Assembly (NCBI RefSeq): GCF_030316825.1
Contig: NZ_JASZYU010000003.1
Span: forward strand, 914,165-978,164
Reading direction: 5' to 3'
Length of the DNA stretch: 64,000 nucleotides
DNA from: Variovorax fucosicus
GTDB lineage: Bacteria > Pseudomonadota > Gammaproteobacteria > Burkholderiales > Burkholderiaceae_C
Shown here: piece by piece, positions 1 to 8,876 of the stretch
Layout of the letters: each line of letters opens with the position of its first letter
Numbering within the stretch: position 1 is the first letter of the stretch
Translations under genes and position numbers: made by a program
Notes under the pieces: model-generated
What the model was told of the DNA's origin: nothing
Databases searched by the model: none
The model's input: the letters and a program-made list of their open reading frames with translations, nothing else

Positions 1-402
1 ACCACCGACCTGCTCGGCGGCCAGGTCGACATGTCGTTCGACACGCTGCCGCCGGTCGTCCAGCACATCAAGGGCGGCAAGCTGCGCGCGCTCGCCGTGA
101 CCACCGCCAGGCGCTCGAGCACCCTGCCCGACGTGCCGACGCTGGCCGAGGCCGGCCTGAAGGACTTCGATCAGGGCACCTGGTTCGGCATCCTCGCGCC
201 CGTGGGCACGCCGAAGGAGGTGGTTGCAAAGCTCAATGCCGAGATGGTCAGGATCATCCAGTCGCCCGACTTCAGGAAGCGCATGGAAGAAGCCGGCGCC
301 GAGCCGGTCGGCAACACGCCGGCCGAGATGGCCGCACAGATCAGGGACGACACGGCGAAGTATGCAAAGCTGGTGAAGGACGCCAAGGTCGCGATCGACT
401 GA
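1..402 (+). CDS. Tripartite tricarboxylate transporter (Bug/TctC) periplasmic receptor, C-terminal part
   Basis: This is the last 133 codons of a gene whose start lies left of the window; the reading frame is open from base 1. The visible part has the typical end of Bug receptors: a GKLRALAVTT segment, a DVPTLAEAG motif and a WFGILAPVGTPKEVV segment. Bug proteins are periplasmic receptors, about 320 residues long, that bind carboxylates or other small polar solutes for TctAB permeases, though many are orphans. The substrate cannot be read from this fragment. The next gene is a convergent LysR regulator 8 bp away. The family call is secure and the ligand is unknown. Confidence 0.9.
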   Translation, partial: TTDLLGGQVDMSFDTLPPVVQHIKGGKLRALAVTTARRSSTLPDVPTLAEAGLKDFDQGTWFGILAPVGTPKEVVAKLNAEMVRIIQSPDFRKRMEEAGAEPVGNTPAEMAAQIRDDTAKYAKLVKDAKVAID

Positions 403-410
403 CCGGCGCC

Positions 411-1340
411 TCAGGCCTTGTCGGGGGCCGCCTGCTGCTCGAACGACAGCGCCATGAAGTCCACGAACGCCCGAACCCGCGCGGCCAGCTGATGCCGCTG
501 CGGGTACACCGCGTAGATATCCGCATCGGGCGTGAAGTACTGCGGCAGCACCGGCACCAGCCGGCCGTTGCGCAGGTAGCGTTCGATGTCCCACTCGGCG
601 CGCATCAGGATGCCATGGCCATCGAGCGCCCAGTTGACGGCGATCTCGCCGTCGTTGGTGGTCAGGTTGCCCCGGGTCTTGACCGCCTCGACGCTGGCAT
701 TGCGCCCTCTTCCGCTGGAGAGGCGCCACACGCCGTAGGCCTCCTCGCCTTGCCGGATGCCGATGCAGTTGTGTTTGGTGAGGTCGTTCGGCACCTTCGG
801 CATGCCGTGCTTCGCCAGGTAGGCCGGCGCAGCGCACAGCAGTCTGCGATTGCCGGCGATGCGCCGCGCAATCACCCGCGAGTCCGGCGGCGCGCCGAAG
901 CGGATGCAGATGTCGAAGGCGTCGTCGGTCAGGGGCGGCGGATTGACCGAAAGCTGCAACTGAACCTCGACCTGCGGGTGCTTGCGCACGAAGCGCGAGA
1001 TCACCGGCGCCACATGGCTGCGCCCGAAGCCCAGCGTCGCGTTCACGCGCAGCAGCCCCTTGGGCGTGGCCTTCGAGACGCCCAGCAGTTCCTCCATGCC
1101 GTCGATCTCTCCGAGGATGCGGCGCGCATGCTCCAGGTACAGCTCGCCCTCCGGGGTGAGGCTCATGCGTCGGGTGGTCCGGTTGACCAGCGCCACGCCC
1201 ACCCTCGACTCCATCAGTGCCAGGTGCTTGCTCACGGCTGGCGTGGTCACGCCGAGCTCGCGCGCCGCCGCGCTGAGGCTGCCGGCGCTCGCCAGCGTCG
1301 AGAAGAAGCCCAGGTCGGCCGGCTGGATTCCGCTGCTCAT
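411..1340 (-). CDS. LysR-family transcriptional regulator
   Basis: A 309-residue protein of normal LysR length. Residues about 8-66 form the N-terminal winged helix-turn-helix (GSLSAAARELGVTTPAVSKHLALMESRVG), followed by a substrate-binding-like effector domain. The ATG at 1340 follows AGGAG at good spacing. It is transcribed divergently from the tartrate dehydrogenase-type gene, with a 113-bp shared upstream region, which is the classical layout for a LysR regulator and its target. Regulation of that gene and autoregulation are inferred from this layout. The effector is unknown. Confidence 0.92.
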   Translation of the reverse strand: MSSGIQPADLGFFSTLASAGSLSAAARELGVTTPAVSKHLALMESRVGVALVNRTTRRMSLTPEGELYLEHARRILGEIDGMEELLGVSKATPKGLLRVNATLGFGRSHVAPVISRFVRKHPQVEVQLQLSVNPPPLTDDAFDICIRFGAPPDSRVIARRIAGNRRLLCAAPAYLAKHGMPKVPNDLTKHNCIGIRQGEEAYGVWRLSSGRGRNASVEAVKTRGNLTTNDGEIAVNWALDGHGILMRAEWDIERYLRNGRLVPVLPQYFTPDADIYAVYPQRHQLAARVRAFVDFMALSFEQQAAPDKA

Positions 1341-1453
1341 GGCGCTCCTATTGTTGAGTTGAGGTTAAGGATGGATTCACTTCGGCGGCGTGCCGAAGCA
1401 CTCCAGGGTTTTTACAGTACTGCATCCCTTCAACAAACCGAGCTGGACATCCC
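1341..1453. promoter_or_regulatory. Divergent control region between lysR and tartrate dehydrogenase-type gene
   Basis: This 113-bp region separates two divergent starts. It is comparatively AT-rich near 1350-1375, where tandem TTGAGTTGAGG-like sequence lies. It holds a 7-bp inverted repeat, CTTCGGC (1380-1386) and GCCGAAG (1392-1398), with a 5-nt loop. The region is expected to contain both promoters and the LysR site, but no clear consensus boxes can be assigned by eye. Confidence 0.4.
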
Positions 1454-2542
1454 ATGAAGACCTACAAGATTGCAACCATCCCCGGCGACGGCATCGGCAA
1501 GGAAGTCGTGCCCGCCGGCCAGCAGTTGCTGGAGGCACTGGCCTCGGCCGGCAACGGCTTCCGCTTCGAGTTCGAGAACTTCGGATGGGGCGGCGACTGG
1601 TTCCGCGAACACGGGGTCATGATGCCGGACGACGGCCTGGACGCCCTGCGCGACAAGGACGCGATCCTGTTCGGCTCGGCCGGCGATCCGCACATCCCCG
1701 ACCACATCACCCTGTGGGGCCTGCGCCTGAAGATCTGCCAGGGCTTCGACCAGTACGCCAACGTGCGGCCGACCCGCATCCTGCCCGGCATCGACGGTCC
1801 GCTCAAGCGCTGCGGCCCGGACGACCTCGACTGGGTCATCGTGCGCGAGAACTCCGAAGGCGAATACGCCGGCGTGGGCGGACGCGTGCACCAGGGCCAT
1901 CCGATCGAGGCCGCCACCGACGTGTCGATGATGACCCGCGCCGGTGTCGAACGCATCATGCGTTTCGCCTTCAAGCTGGCCGAGGCGCGCCCGCGCAAGC
2001 TGCTGACCGTCATCACCAAGAGCAACGCCCAGCGCCACGCCATGGTGATGTGGGACGAGATCGCGCTGCAGATCAGCAAGGAATTCCCGAACGTGACCTG
2101 GGACAAGGAACTGGTCGACGCCGCGACGGCGCGCATGGTGAACCGCCCCGCCACGCTCGACACCATCGTCGCGACCAACCTGCATGCCGACATCCTCAGC
2201 GACCTGGCCGCGGCGCTGGCCGGCAGCCTGGGCATCGCGCCCACCGGCAATATCGATCCCGAGCGCCGCTATCCGTCGATGTTCGAGCCGATCCACGGCT
2301 CGGCCTTCGACATCATGGGCAAGGGCCTGGCCAATCCGGTCGGCACCTTCTGGTCCGTCGTGATGCTGCTGGAGCATCTCGGCGAGACCGAAGCCGCCCG
2401 GATTGCAATGGCCGCGATCGAGCAGGTCACGGCCGACAAGTCGTTGCATACGCGCGACCTCGGCGGCACAGCCACCACGGCGGAGGTCACCCGTGCGGTG
2501 TGCGGCCAGGTGATGGCAGGCACGCAGCGCAAGGCGGCCTGA
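1454..2542 (+). CDS. ttuC: Tartrate dehydrogenase/decarboxylase family (isocitrate/isopropylmalate dehydrogenase fold)
   Basis: A 362-residue NAD-dependent beta-decarboxylating dehydrogenase. The N-terminus YKIATIPGDGIGKEV is the nucleotide-binding start of the isocitrate/isopropylmalate family. The stretch LRLKICQGFDQYANVRPTR (about residues 93-111) is the form seen in tartrate dehydrogenases, which oxidise tartrate or D-malate. The C-terminal IHGSAFDIMGKGLANP is the cofactor-binding signature. The nearby LysR gene and Bug receptor suggest organic-acid use. A D-malate or 3-isopropylmalate substrate is not excluded, because the family is promiscuous. Confidence 0.83.
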   Translation: MKTYKIATIPGDGIGKEVVPAGQQLLEALASAGNGFRFEFENFGWGGDWFREHGVMMPDDGLDALRDKDAILFGSAGDPHIPDHITLWGLRLKICQGFDQYANVRPTRILPGIDGPLKRCGPDDLDWVIVRENSEGEYAGVGGRVHQGHPIEAATDVSMMTRAGVERIMRFAFKLAEARPRKLLTVITKSNAQRHAMVMWDEIALQISKEFPNVTWDKELVDAATARMVNRPATLDTIVATNLHADILSDLAAALAGSLGIAPTGNIDPERRYPSMFEPIHGSAFDIMGKGLANPVGTFWSVVMLLEHLGETEAARIAMAAIEQVTADKSLHTRDLGGTATTAEVTRAVCGQVMAGTQRKAA

Positions 2543-2547
2543 TCGGG

Positions 2548-2575
2548 TTGCGGCCTGGCGCCGCTCGGCTATGCT
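2548..2575 (+). promoter_or_regulatory. Candidate sigma70 promoter
   Basis: TTGCGG (2548-2553) and TATGCT (2570-2575) are separated by 16 bp. The -10 box lies only 6 bp before an ATG at 2582, an arrangement that gives near-leaderless transcripts. It would now serve the short fragment at 2582 and the gene at 2668. Confidence 0.4.
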
Positions 2576-2581
2576 GCCGGC

Positions 2582-2671
2582 ATGTTGCGCCAGACCACCC
2601 TGACCTTGCACGTCGACACGCCCGGCCGGGCGTTCGTCGAGATCGCCTCGCACCACCCAGCGCGCGCATGA
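2582..2671 (+). pseudogene. Possible N-terminal remnant of a YjbQ/UPF0047-family gene
   Basis: A 29-codon reading frame begins RQTTLTLHVDTPGRAFVEI after an initial ML. By eye this resembles the N-terminus of YjbQ (UPF0047, secondary thiamine-phosphate synthase) proteins, which are usually about 130-140 residues. The frame then stops at TGA, which overlaps the ATG of the next gene (ATGA). No continuation of YjbQ is visible in other frames. It could be a truncated relic, or a short leader peptide coupled to the gene at 2668. The similarity is by recollection of the family, so confidence is modest. Confidence 0.4.
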
Positions 2672-3219
2672 CTTCCAGGGGTCTGAGCCTCGCCGGCGCC
2701 GGCCGCGCACCCTATGTCCTGGGTCAGCCGCTCTGGATTTGGGAGGAAGAAGAGCATGTGGGAACGGTGCAGCGCGTCGAAGCCGACGACGATGCCAGCC
2801 GGATCCGGCTCGGCCAGTTCGCATACGCCGATACGCCGGCGGCGCGGCGCGTGACCGTTCGCAAGCTGGCGATGTTCGAGGTCACGACCTTTCTGGTCAC
2901 CCGCTTCCCATGCATCACAGAGGTGTGGTTCGACCTCGATCACCGGCTCGAAACGCAGCGCGACGGCGTGGCGCTGGCGAGCCTGCGATCGCGCCTGCTC
3001 AAGAGCATGGGCGCAGAGGAGATCAAGATCATCCCGAGGCTGGGCGAGGCCGGCGATGGCCACTTCGCGCTCGAAGCCGTGTGGCGCAACAGCGCCGCGG
3101 CCCAGGCAGCGCTGGCGCAGGCCCTCCACGCCGCCCGCGAAGCCAACGGCATCGAGCAGGACACGCCCCTCGACTGGTCAACGCGACTGCGCAACTGGCG
3201 CCGATCGCTGCGGTTCTAG
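2668..3219 (+). CDS. Hypothetical protein, 183 residues
   Basis: I do not recognise this family. The protein is soluble, with no signal peptide or membrane segment. It starts at ATG 2668, overlapping the stop of the short fragment upstream. The N-terminal third contains an acidic run (WEEEEHVGTVQ). The middle has a mixed strand/helix pattern (VTVRKLAMFEVTTFLVTRFPCITEV), and the end is basic (LRNWRRSLRF). It converges on the MFS gene, and the two stop codons share the palindrome CTAG at 3216-3219. The start is chosen because the frame upstream of 2668 is a shadow of the dehydrogenase gene. Confidence 0.6.
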   Translation: MTSRGLSLAGAGRAPYVLGQPLWIWEEEEHVGTVQRVEADDDASRIRLGQFAYADTPAARRVTVRKLAMFEVTTFLVTRFPCITEVWFDLDHRLETQRDGVALASLRSRLLKSMGAEEIKIIPRLGEAGDGHFALEAVWRNSAAAQAALAQALHAAREANGIEQDTPLDWSTRLRNWRRSLRF

Positions 3220-4646
3220 GCGGCACGGGTCGGATGCCCGCTGACGCGGCTGCCGGCATCGCGCGGCAGCCGAACCGCGTCGATCAAGGCCACCAGGGCC
3301 AGCAGCGTCACCAGCCCCAGCGCGATGCGGAAGTCGATGGCACCGGGATGGCCGGCGTGGCCGGTGAAGCGCTCGGCCACGCTGAGCGCGATCGCGCCGA
3401 ACGCGATGCCGATGCCGGCACTCAGTTGCTGGAACATGCTGAACAAGGTGGTCGCGCCGCTGGTCTGCGCCGGCGTGGTGTCGCAGAAGGCCAGCGTGTT
3501 GAAGGCGGTGAACTGCATCGACCGGCACATGCCGCAGAACACCATCACCGCCGCCATGAGCGCCAGCGGCGTGTCGGCCGAGAGCGCGGCGCAGGCGGCA
3601 AAGCCCAACGCCACCAGCAACCCGTTGGCCACCAGCGTGCCGCGAAAGCCGAGGCGCCGCATCACCCAGCTGGTGGCCGGCTTCATGCCCAGGTTGCCCG
3701 CGAACAGCGCCAGCATCATGAAACCCGAAGCGACCATGCTGAAGCCGAAGGCCAGCTGGAACATCAGCGGCAACAGGAACGGTGCGCTGCTGATCGCGAT
3801 GCGAAAGAGCGAGCCGCCCAGTACCGACACGCGAAAGGTCTGCACACCGAGCACCGACAGATCGACCAGCGGATGCGGCGTGCGTCGCAGGTGCCACACC
3901 GCATAGCCGAGCGCCACCGCGCCGGCACCGATGAAAGCGCCCGCTTGCAGCCAGTCGATGCGCGAGTGGCTCAGCAGGTCGAGCCCGTACATCAGCGCCG
4001 CCAGCCCGGCTCCACTAGCGACGAAGCCGCGTGCGTCGAACGGGCGTTGCCGCCCCGGCGCGTCGTCGATCCAGCGCAGCGCGAGCAGCAGCGCGACCGC
4101 GCCGAGCGGTACGTTCAGGAAAAAGATCCAGTGCCAGCTCCAGGTGCTGGCGATCCAGCCGCCCAGCGGCGGGCCCAGCACCGGCGCGGCCAGTCCGGGC
4201 CAGGTGATGGTGGCGATGGCCTTCACCAGCCCGCTCTTGGGCGTGCTGCGCAACACGACGAGACGCCCGACCGGCACCATCAGCGCGCCGCCGATGCCCT
4301 GCGCGATGCGCGCCATCACGAACGTCGGCAGGCTTTGCGCAAGGCCGCAGGCCACCGAGGCCAGCGTGAACACCAGCACCGCACCGGCGAACACATGGCG
4401 CGGCCCGAAGCGGTCGGCCACCCAGCCACTCACGGGAATGAAGACGGCGAGCGCCAGCAGGTACGCGCTGATGCCGATCGCCAGCGCCGCCGGCGCCACC
4501 CCGAAGCTCTGCGCCATCGCCGGCACCGCCGTGGTGATGACCGTGGCATCGAGGTTCTCCATGAAGAACGCGGCGGCCACGAGCCATGCGATGAGGGTGC
4601 CGCGGCGCGGGTCGGTGGCGGATGCCTCGGGTGGAGCAGATGTCAT
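3216..4646 (-). CDS. MFS drug-type exporter, DHA2 (EmrB/QacA) family
   Basis: A 476-residue inner-membrane protein with about 14 hydrophobic segments, as expected for DHA2 proton antiporters. The N-terminal segment FFMENLDATVITTAVPAMAQSFG is the typical first helix of this family, and WVADRFGPRHVFAG is the MFS loop 2-3 motif. The start is placed at ATG 4646 because GGAG lies 5 bp upstream; a longer frame to 4694 has no ribosome site. It is divergent from the dehydratase at 4712, with a 65-bp gap, so it could export a sugar acid or a toxic compound. The substrate is not predictable. Confidence 0.88.
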   Translation of the reverse strand: MTSAPPEASATDPRRGTLIAWLVAAAFFMENLDATVITTAVPAMAQSFGVAPAALAIGISAYLLALAVFIPVSGWVADRFGPRHVFAGAVLVFTLASVACGLAQSLPTFVMARIAQGIGGALMVPVGRLVVLRSTPKSGLVKAIATITWPGLAAPVLGPPLGGWIASTWSWHWIFFLNVPLGAVALLLALRWIDDAPGRQRPFDARGFVASGAGLAALMYGLDLLSHSRIDWLQAGAFIGAGAVALGYAVWHLRRTPHPLVDLSVLGVQTFRVSVLGGSLFRIAISSAPFLLPLMFQLAFGFSMVASGFMMLALFAGNLGMKPATSWVMRRLGFRGTLVANGLLVALGFAACAALSADTPLALMAAVMVFCGMCRSMQFTAFNTLAFCDTTPAQTSGATTLFSMFQQLSAGIGIAFGAIALSVAERFTGHAGHPGAIDFRIALGLVTLLALVALIDAVRLPRDAGSRVSGHPTRAA

Positions 4647-4711
4647 GAGGGCTCCGAGCATAGCCAGCGGAACTGACTTAACCTCCCCGGTCAAGATTGA
4701 CGAGATACGCC

Positions 4712-6463
4712 ATGGCCGACAAGACTCCTTTCGAACCCGATGATTCGGCCGGCACCTCCGGCATGCGCCGCGGGCTGACCAGCTACGGCGACCAGGGCTT
4801 CTCGCTGTTCCTGCGCAAGGCGTTCATCAAGGGCGCGGGCTTCACCGACGCGGCCCTCGACCGCCCGGTGGTCGGCATCGCCGACACCGGCAGCGCCTAC
4901 AACCCGTGCCACGGCAATGCACCGCAACTGATCGAGGCGGTCAAGCGCGGCGTGATGCTGGCGGGCGGCCTGCCGATGGCCTTTCCGACGATCTCGGTGC
5001 ACGAAAGCTTCGCGGCACCGACCAGCATGTACCTGCGCAACCTGATGTCGATGGACACCGAGGAAATGGTGCGTGCGCAGCCGATGGACGCGGTGGTGCT
5101 GATCGGCGGCTGCGACAAGACCGTGCCGGCGCAATTGATGGGCGCCGCTTCGGCCGGCCTTCCGTCGATCCAGCTCATCACCGGCTCGATGCTGACGGGC
5201 AGCCACCGCGGCGAGCGCGTCGGCGCCTGCACCGACTGCCGCCGCTACTGGGGCAAATACCGCGCCGGCGAGATCGAAGCCGAGGAAACCGCCGACGTGA
5301 ACAACCAGCTCGTGGCCAGTGTCGGCACCTGCTCGGTGATGGGCACGGCAAGCACCATGGCCTGCATCGCCGAAGCACTGGGCATGACGATGCCCGGCGG
5401 CGCCTCGCCACCAGCGGTGACGGCCGACCGCATCCGCATCGCCGAGCAGACCGGCGCGCAAGCCGTGCAAATGGCGCGCGACGGCCTGACCATCGACAAG
5501 GTGCTGACGCCCGCGGCCTTCGAGAACGCGATGCGCGTGCTGCTGGCCATCGGCGGCTCGACCAATGGCATCGTGCACCTGACCGCGATCGCGGGCCGCA
5601 TGGGCCTCGAGACCGATCTGGCCGCGCTCGACCGCATGGGCCGCGACACGCCGGTGCTGCTCGACCTGAAGCCTTCCGGCCAGCACTACATGGAAGACTT
5701 CCACCATGCCGGCGGCATGGCGACGCTGCTGCGCGAGCTCAAGCCGCTGCTGCATCTGGACGCGATGACCGTGACCGGCCGCACGCTCGGCGAAGAACTC
5801 GAGCGCGCAGGCCCCGGCTTCCGCCAGCACGTGGTGCGCAGCATGGCCGATCCGATCTACCCGCAAGGCGGCATTGCGGTGCTGCGCGGCAACCTGGCGC
5901 CGGGCGGCGCGATCATCAAGCAGTCGGCCGCCGACCCGAAGCTCATGGAGCACGAGGGCCGCGCGGTGGTGTTCGAGAACATCGAAGATCTGGTGACCCG
6001 GATCGACCGCGACGACCTCGACGTGACGCCGCAAGACGTGCTGGTGCTCAAGAACATAGGCCCCAAGGGCGCACCGGGCATGCCCGAGGCCGGCTACATC
6101 CCGATCCCGCGCAAGCTGGCGCGCGCCGGCGTGAAAGACATCGTGCGCATCTCGGATGGCCGCATGAGCGGCACGGCCTTCGGCACCATCGTGCTGCACG
6201 TGACGCCGGAGTCCGCCATCGGCGGGCCGCTGGCGTACGTGCGCAGCGGCGACCGCATTCGGCTCAGCGTGGCGAATCGCGAGATCGCGCTGCTGGTGTC
6301 CGACGAAGAACTGGCACGCCGCGCTGAAGCGATGCCGGTGGTCGAGCCGAGCGCCGAGCGCGGCTACCTGAAGCTCTTTTTGCAGACCGTGACGCAGGCC
6401 GACCAGGGAGTGGACTTCGACTTTCTGCGCGCGCCGAAGTCAGCCGGCAAGGTACCGCGCTGA
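4712..6463 (+). CDS. IlvD/Edd-family dehydratase, sugar-acid type
   Basis: A 583-residue iron-sulfur dehydratase. The three cysteines expected to bind the [2Fe-2S] cluster in this family are present at about C66 (NPCHGN), C134 (GGCDKT) and C207 (GTCSVMGTA). Sequence details such as the ACTDCRRYWGKYRAGEI segment look closer to the L-arabinonate/pentonate dehydratase branch than to biosynthetic IlvD, but the substrate is uncertain. The ATG at 4712 is preferred over a TTG at 4697. The divergent MFS gene and the nearby dehydrogenase suggest carbohydrate-acid catabolism. Confidence 0.88.
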   Translation: MADKTPFEPDDSAGTSGMRRGLTSYGDQGFSLFLRKAFIKGAGFTDAALDRPVVGIADTGSAYNPCHGNAPQLIEAVKRGVMLAGGLPMAFPTISVHESFAAPTSMYLRNLMSMDTEEMVRAQPMDAVVLIGGCDKTVPAQLMGAASAGLPSIQLITGSMLTGSHRGERVGACTDCRRYWGKYRAGEIEAEETADVNNQLVASVGTCSVMGTASTMACIAEALGMTMPGGASPPAVTADRIRIAEQTGAQAVQMARDGLTIDKVLTPAAFENAMRVLLAIGGSTNGIVHLTAIAGRMGLETDLAALDRMGRDTPVLLDLKPSGQHYMEDFHHAGGMATLLRELKPLLHLDAMTVTGRTLGEELERAGPGFRQHVVRSMADPIYPQGGIAVLRGNLAPGGAIIKQSAADPKLMEHEGRAVVFENIEDLVTRIDRDDLDVTPQDVLVLKNIGPKGAPGMPEAGYIPIPRKLARAGVKDIVRISDGRMSGTAFGTIVLHVTPESAIGGPLAYVRSGDRIRLSVANREIALLVSDEELARRAEAMPVVEPSAERGYLKLFLQTVTQADQGVDFDFLRAPKSAGKVPR

Positions 6464-6467
6464 GCGC

Positions 6468-7235
6468 TCAGAGGCTGCGCCAGAAGTCGATCAGCAGTTC
6501 ACCGAACTCGGCCGGCTGCTCGACCGCGCTCAGATGCGCGGCGTCGATGGTCACCAGCCGCGCGCCCGGAATGGCATCGGCGATGGCCTGCGACATCTCC
6601 ATCGGCGTGGCTTCGTCCTGCACGCCGCCGATCACCAGCGTCGGCACGGTGATGCGGCGGTTGCTTTCGCGGAAATCGATCGCGGCCACCGCGTTGCAGC
6701 TCGCGATGTAGCCGTCCGCGTCGGTGGCCTCCAGCGTCTGTTGCAACGCCTCGGCAGCAGCCTCGCCTTCGAAGGTCGACACCCAGGCCGGCGTGAGCCA
6801 GCGCGAGACCGCGCCCTGCGCGATCGCGGCCACGCCCTGCGACGCGACCGTCTGCACGCGCGCACGCCACGGGGCCTGGTCGGGATAGTGCGACGACGAA
6901 TTGGCAATCACCACGCTGCGCAGCAGCTCGGGCCGGCGCAGCGCCAGCGCCTGCGCCGTCATGCCGCCCATCGACAGGCCGACGAAGTGCACCGGCTCGC
7001 CGGCCGCCTCGCGCTCGATCAGCTCGGCGGCATCGTCGGCCAGCGTCACCATGTGCAGGGCGCCGGCGGCCCGCTCCGAGGCGCCGTGGTTGCGGTGGTC
7101 ATAGCGCAGCACCGTGTGGGCGCGCGCCAGCTGCGCCGCCAGCGCGTCCCACATGTGCAGGTCGCAGCCGAGCGCGTGGCTCAGCACGACGATCGGGCCG
7201 TGTCCTTCGCGAACGACGTTGAGTTGGATGGTCAT
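6468..7235 (-). CDS. pcaD: 3-oxoadipate enol-lactonase
   Basis: A 255-residue alpha/beta hydrolase that opens 3-oxoadipate enol-lactone to 3-oxoadipate in the protocatechuate branch of the beta-ketoadipate pathway. The nucleophile elbow GLSMGG places the serine at residue 88. The acid (VQDEAT) and histidine (DAAHLS) of the triad are visible near the C-terminus. Its ATG overlaps the pcaC stop (ATGA), so the two are translationally coupled. It is the last gene of the pca/TRAP operon and converges on the dehydratase gene 4 bp away. The pcaB-pcaC neighbours make the assignment strong. Confidence 0.93.
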   Translation of the reverse strand: MTIQLNVVREGHGPIVVLSHALGCDLHMWDALAAQLARAHTVLRYDHRNHGASERAAGALHMVTLADDAAELIEREAAGEPVHFVGLSMGGMTAQALALRRPELLRSVVIANSSSHYPDQAPWRARVQTVASQGVAAIAQGAVSRWLTPAWVSTFEGEAAAEALQQTLEATDADGYIASCNAVAAIDFRESNRRITVPTLVIGGVQDEATPMEMSQAIADAIPGARLVTIDAAHLSAVEQPAEFGELLIDFWRSL

Positions 7236-7666
7236 CGGGTTTCCTTGTTGGGGGATGCCGGCGCGGCCAGCAAGCCCTTCTCGCGCAGGATACCGGTCGC
7301 GATGCCGAAGGCGTGGTTGGCCACCGGCACGCCGCAGTAGATGGCGGCCATCATGATCACTTCCTTGATGTCCTCCGGCGTCAGGCGCGACTCGGGCGGC
7401 CCATCGAGCGCGGCGCGCACGTGCATCGCGAACTCCTCGTACGCGTGGATGCCGAGCATCATCGACAGCACCATGTAGCGGCGCGTCTTGTCGCCCAGCG
7501 CGGGCCGGCCCCAGATGTCGTTCCAGGCGTGGCGCGTGATCAGCGCCTGGAACTCGGCGTTGAAGTCATTGCGGTTGGCCAGCGACTTGTCGACCCACGC
7601 ATCGCCCAGCACGCGGCGGCGGTTGACCATTCCGCTTTCGTAGGAGGTGGTGTCTTCGTTGCTCAT
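7232..7666 (-). CDS. pcaC: 4-carboxymuconolactone decarboxylase
   Basis: A 144-residue protein of the carboxymuconolactone decarboxylase family, which decarboxylates 4-carboxymuconolactone to the enol-lactone used by PcaD. The core runs from GMVNRRRVLGDAWVD to PVANHAFGIATGI and matches the family over its full length. The start at 7666 overlaps the pcaB stop by 4 bp; an upstream extension of the open frame to 7894 lies inside pcaB and is rejected. The gene sits between pcaB and pcaD, in pathway order. Confidence 0.94.
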   Translation of the reverse strand: MSNEDTTSYESGMVNRRRVLGDAWVDKSLANRNDFNAEFQALITRHAWNDIWGRPALGDKTRRYMVLSMMLGIHAYEEFAMHVRAALDGPPESRLTPEDIKEVIMMAAIYCGVPVANHAFGIATGILREKGLLAAPASPNKETR

Positions 7667-8865
7667 CGGATGCCCTTCAATTGCGCGCGCAGCGCGTCGA
7701 CCTGCGCCAGTGTCGCGCCCGCTGCATGCTGCGCCAGCGCCGGGTCGAACCACTCGTCGGCCGCCGCCTTGGGCAATTCGGCGCGCAGGGTGTCGATGTT
7801 GGCACGCATGCGCGCCACATCGATCGCAAGGCCGGGCAAGGCACCGGCCAGCGCGCGCGCGCTGCCGTGCGCCGACATCAGCAGTTGCGGCCATTCGGCC
7901 AACTCGGCCTGCCAGGCGCCGAGCGCGCGCTCGTGCTCCTGCGGCATCGCCGCCAGCAGGGCTGCCACGCGCTGCGGCGCGCGGTGCGCAGCCGCCAGTG
8001 CCACCATCGAGGCGACCGGGTTGCGCTTGTGAGGCATCGCCGATGAACCGCCGCGCCCCGGCTCGCTCGGTTCCGCGACCTCGCCCACTTCGTACTGGCC
8101 CATCAGCGCGATATCGGTCGCGATCTTGCCGAGGCTGCCGGCGAGGAGGCCGAATTCACAGCCGAGGCCGACCCACTCGTCGCGCTGCGTATGCCAGGTG
8201 GCACCGGCATCGCCGAGCACCAGCGCTTCGGCAACGCGCCGCCGAACGGCCGCGCCCTGCTCTTTCATTTGCGCCAGGGTGCCGACGGCGCCGCCCAATT
8301 GCACGTTGAGTGCGCGAGCCGCCGCGGCGCGCAGGCGGATGCGCGATCGCACCAGAGGCGCGGCCCAGCCAGCGCACTTGAATCCGAAGCTGGTGACCGA
8401 GGCTGGCTGCATCAGCGTGCGGGCCAGGATCGGCGTGGCCGCGTGCCGCGTTGCGTGCTGCAACAACGCCTGCACGGAGCGATCAAGATCCGCCTCGATC
8501 AGGGTGAGCGCCTCGCGCGTGACCAGCGCCATCGCGCTGTCGATCACGTCCTGGCTGGTGCTGCCGAAATGCACGAAAGGCACCGCGTCGGCGTTGAAAA
8601 GCCCGACCGCCTCCTTCAGCGCCTTGATCAGCGGAATGGCCACGCTGCCGGCACGCCCGCTTTCGCGCACGATCTTTGCCACGTCGAACAGTTCGACCTT
8701 GCAGGTGCCCACGATCGACTGCGCCGCGGCCTCCGGAATCAGTCCTTCTGCCGCCTGCGCTCGCGCCAACGCGGCCTCGAAGCGCAGCATGGCCGCGACG
8801 AAGTTGCCGTCGCTGAACGCGGCCAGGGTTTCGGAGGTGGAAAGAAAGCCTTCGAAGATGCTCAT
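7663..8865 (-). CDS. pcaB: 3-carboxy-cis,cis-muconate cycloisomerase
   Basis: A 400-residue member of the fumarase/aspartase superfamily that lactonises 3-carboxymuconate. The superfamily signature SSAMPHKRNP is present at about residues 275-284, and FGSTSQDVIDSA near residue 102 is the substrate loop. It is somewhat shorter than many 450-residue PcaB proteins but appears complete. It lies 11 bp after dctP and overlaps pcaC, so it belongs to the same transcript. The supplier of its substrate, protocatechuate 3,4-dioxygenase (pcaGH), is not in this window. Confidence 0.92.
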   Translation of the reverse strand: MSIFEGFLSTSETLAAFSDGNFVAAMLRFEAALARAQAAEGLIPEAAAQSIVGTCKVELFDVAKIVRESGRAGSVAIPLIKALKEAVGLFNADAVPFVHFGSTSQDVIDSAMALVTREALTLIEADLDRSVQALLQHATRHAATPILARTLMQPASVTSFGFKCAGWAAPLVRSRIRLRAAAARALNVQLGGAVGTLAQMKEQGAAVRRRVAEALVLGDAGATWHTQRDEWVGLGCEFGLLAGSLGKIATDIALMGQYEVGEVAEPSEPGRGGSSAMPHKRNPVASMVALAAAHRAPQRVAALLAAMPQEHERALGAWQAELAEWPQLLMSAHGSARALAGALPGLAIDVARMRANIDTLRAELPKAAADEWFDPALAQHAAGATLAQVDALRAQLKGIR

Positions 8866-8876
8866 GGAAGCGAAGC

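Noticed and set aside
1430..2824. Long minus-strand open frame (464 codons) opposite the tartrate dehydrogenase-type gene
   Set aside because: It is rich in R, A, G and H without any domain and mirrors the high-GC third positions of the real gene.
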